A DNA stretch of 14,853 nucleotides from an uncultured Planctomycetaceae bacterium (GTDB taxonomy: Bacteria > Planctomycetota > Planctomycetia > Pirellulales > UBA1268): contig CAJAYZ010000207.1 in assembly GCA_903949225.1 (NCBI GenBank), positions 1 to 14,853 on the forward strand, written 5' to 3'. A program made the position numbers and the translations under genes. Every line of letters starts with the position of its first letter. The stretch's first letter is position 1. Of this stretch, positions 14,242-14,853 are shown piece after piece. The notes beneath the pieces were generated by a model that was not told where the DNA came from, searched no databases, and saw only the letters and a list, made by a program, of their open reading frames with translations.

Positions 14242-14853
14242 TCAGGCGAAGGGATTGCCACGCGGTGCGAAGGGCCAGACGCAACGCTCGCCACTGAGAG
14301 CCGATGCGAACGCCGCCGCCGTCATCTCGATCGTCGTCTGGCCGGCGAACATCCCCGCAGCCGGCTCGCGATCCTCTTTGATCGCCGCGACGAGATCGGC
14401 CGCGGCCCGACGAGCCCAGGAAGCCCGTTCGGCGACCCGGTCAGCCTCTTCGGCAGGAAGCCCGGCGCCGATTCCCTCCGGTCCGATCGGCTGCCACGGA
14501 ACATCCTTGTCGACGCGCCACAGCGGCGCCTCGCGGAGATAGGCGTGGGGCAGGTTGTCGGGGCGGATGTGGATCGCGCCCTTCGTGCCGACGAGGGTGA
14601 GGGAAAAATTGGGCTGCTTCAGCCCGGCCTCGCGGACACTCGCAAAGAAACCGACCGGCCCGTCAGCCAATCCGTACATCGCCTCCACCGCATCGCCGGC
14701 GATCAGCCCGATGCCCTCCGGGGCTTCCTTGGCGTCCGCCTTCGTGATCGGCCGGCCGTCCCGCGTGATCGTGGCCTGGCACCAGCGGGGAGCCCCGCCG
14801 AGGTCGGCCATCATGTCGAGGACATGGCAGCCGAGGACCCACAGATCCTCCGC
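14242..14853 (-). CDS. Gfo/Idh/MocA-family oxidoreductase, C-terminal part (partial, N-terminus off the right edge)
   Basis: The frame is open to the right edge, leaving 203 residues of the C-terminal half; the NAD-binding Rossmann domain lies outside the window. The visible part starts AEDLWVLGCHVLDMMADLGG, matching the GxHxxDxxxxL helix after the catalytic region of this family. A mixed sheet domain follows (FSLTLVGTKGAIHIRPDN) with a helical end (AAADLVAAIKEDREPAAG, TIEMTAAAFASALSG). Family members use NAD(P) to oxidise or reduce sugars, inositols or similar; planctomycetes carry many. The ATG at 14814 is an internal Met, not a start. Next to an exported esterase, a role in sugar breakdown is plausible but inferred. 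Confidence 0.85.
   Translation of the reverse strand, partial: AEDLWVLGCHVLDMMADLGGAPRWCQATITRDGRPITKADAKEAPEGIGLIAGDAVEAMYGLADGPVGFFASVREAGLKQPNFSLTLVGTKGAIHIRPDNLPHAYLREAPLWRVDKDVPWQPIGPEGIGAGLPAEEADRVAERASWARRAAADLVAAIKEDREPAAGMFAGQTTIEMTAAAFASALSGERCVWPFAPRGNPFA

Overview
The window is high-GC bacterial DNA and most likely comes from a planctomycete, probably of the Pirellulales type. This is inferred from protein style, not from a marker gene. Clues are a small lipoprotein with the YYLQDD..QYFPAGPEFKL pattern, a small exported Gln-rich protein ending in a TGHSATFQN..HFYP-like motif, a Wza-type exporter with a CWVAREVYG tail, an exported TPR protein with the NNLAWLLATSPDD signature, and an exported TPR/CHAT protein whose CHAT catalytic positions are degenerate. 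No rRNA, tRNA, CRISPR array, transposase or integrase was seen.

Layout. (1) Positions 1-1905, minus: a nearly complete membrane-bound nucleotide-sugar dehydratase/epimerase (FlaA1/CapD/WbpM type), cut at the left edge. (2) Positions 1906-2154: a divergent intergenic region with 9-bp repeats and a long inverted repeat just before a good ribosome binding site. (3) Positions 2155-4801, plus: a polysaccharide export (Wza/SLBB-like) lipoprotein, a small exported protein, and an exported helical protein whose last codons are a 9-bp tandem repeat. (4) Positions 4820-6637, minus: an exported protein with about ten TPRs, convergent with the previous group and separated from it by a strong hairpin. (5) Positions 6779-12626, minus: a compact four-gene operon of exported TPR/pseudo-CHAT protein, TauE/SafE-type permease, ABC ATPase and ABC-2 permease. 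Coding overlaps are 1 nt and 8 nt, with one 25-nt gap. (6) Positions 12931-13185, plus: a small planctomycete-type lipoprotein, divergent from the CHAT operon and ending in a clear intrinsic terminator. (7) Positions 13286-14853, minus: a Gfo/Idh/MocA-family oxidoreductase (cut at the right edge) followed by an exported alpha/beta-hydrolase.

Working together. The dehydratase and the Wza-like protein, read divergently from one control region, suggest surface glycan synthesis and export. The two small exported products downstream of the exporter may belong to the same envelope function. The CHAT operon combines an exported scaffold-like protein with two transport systems. It is the least explained unit here and the best candidate for something undescribed. 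The oxidoreductase/esterase pair looks like sugar or polysaccharide catabolism.

Most of the many long open frames in this GC-rich sequence are codon-bias shadows. The real start of several genes lies well inside the longest open frame and was chosen from signal peptides, ribosome binding sites and overlaps.
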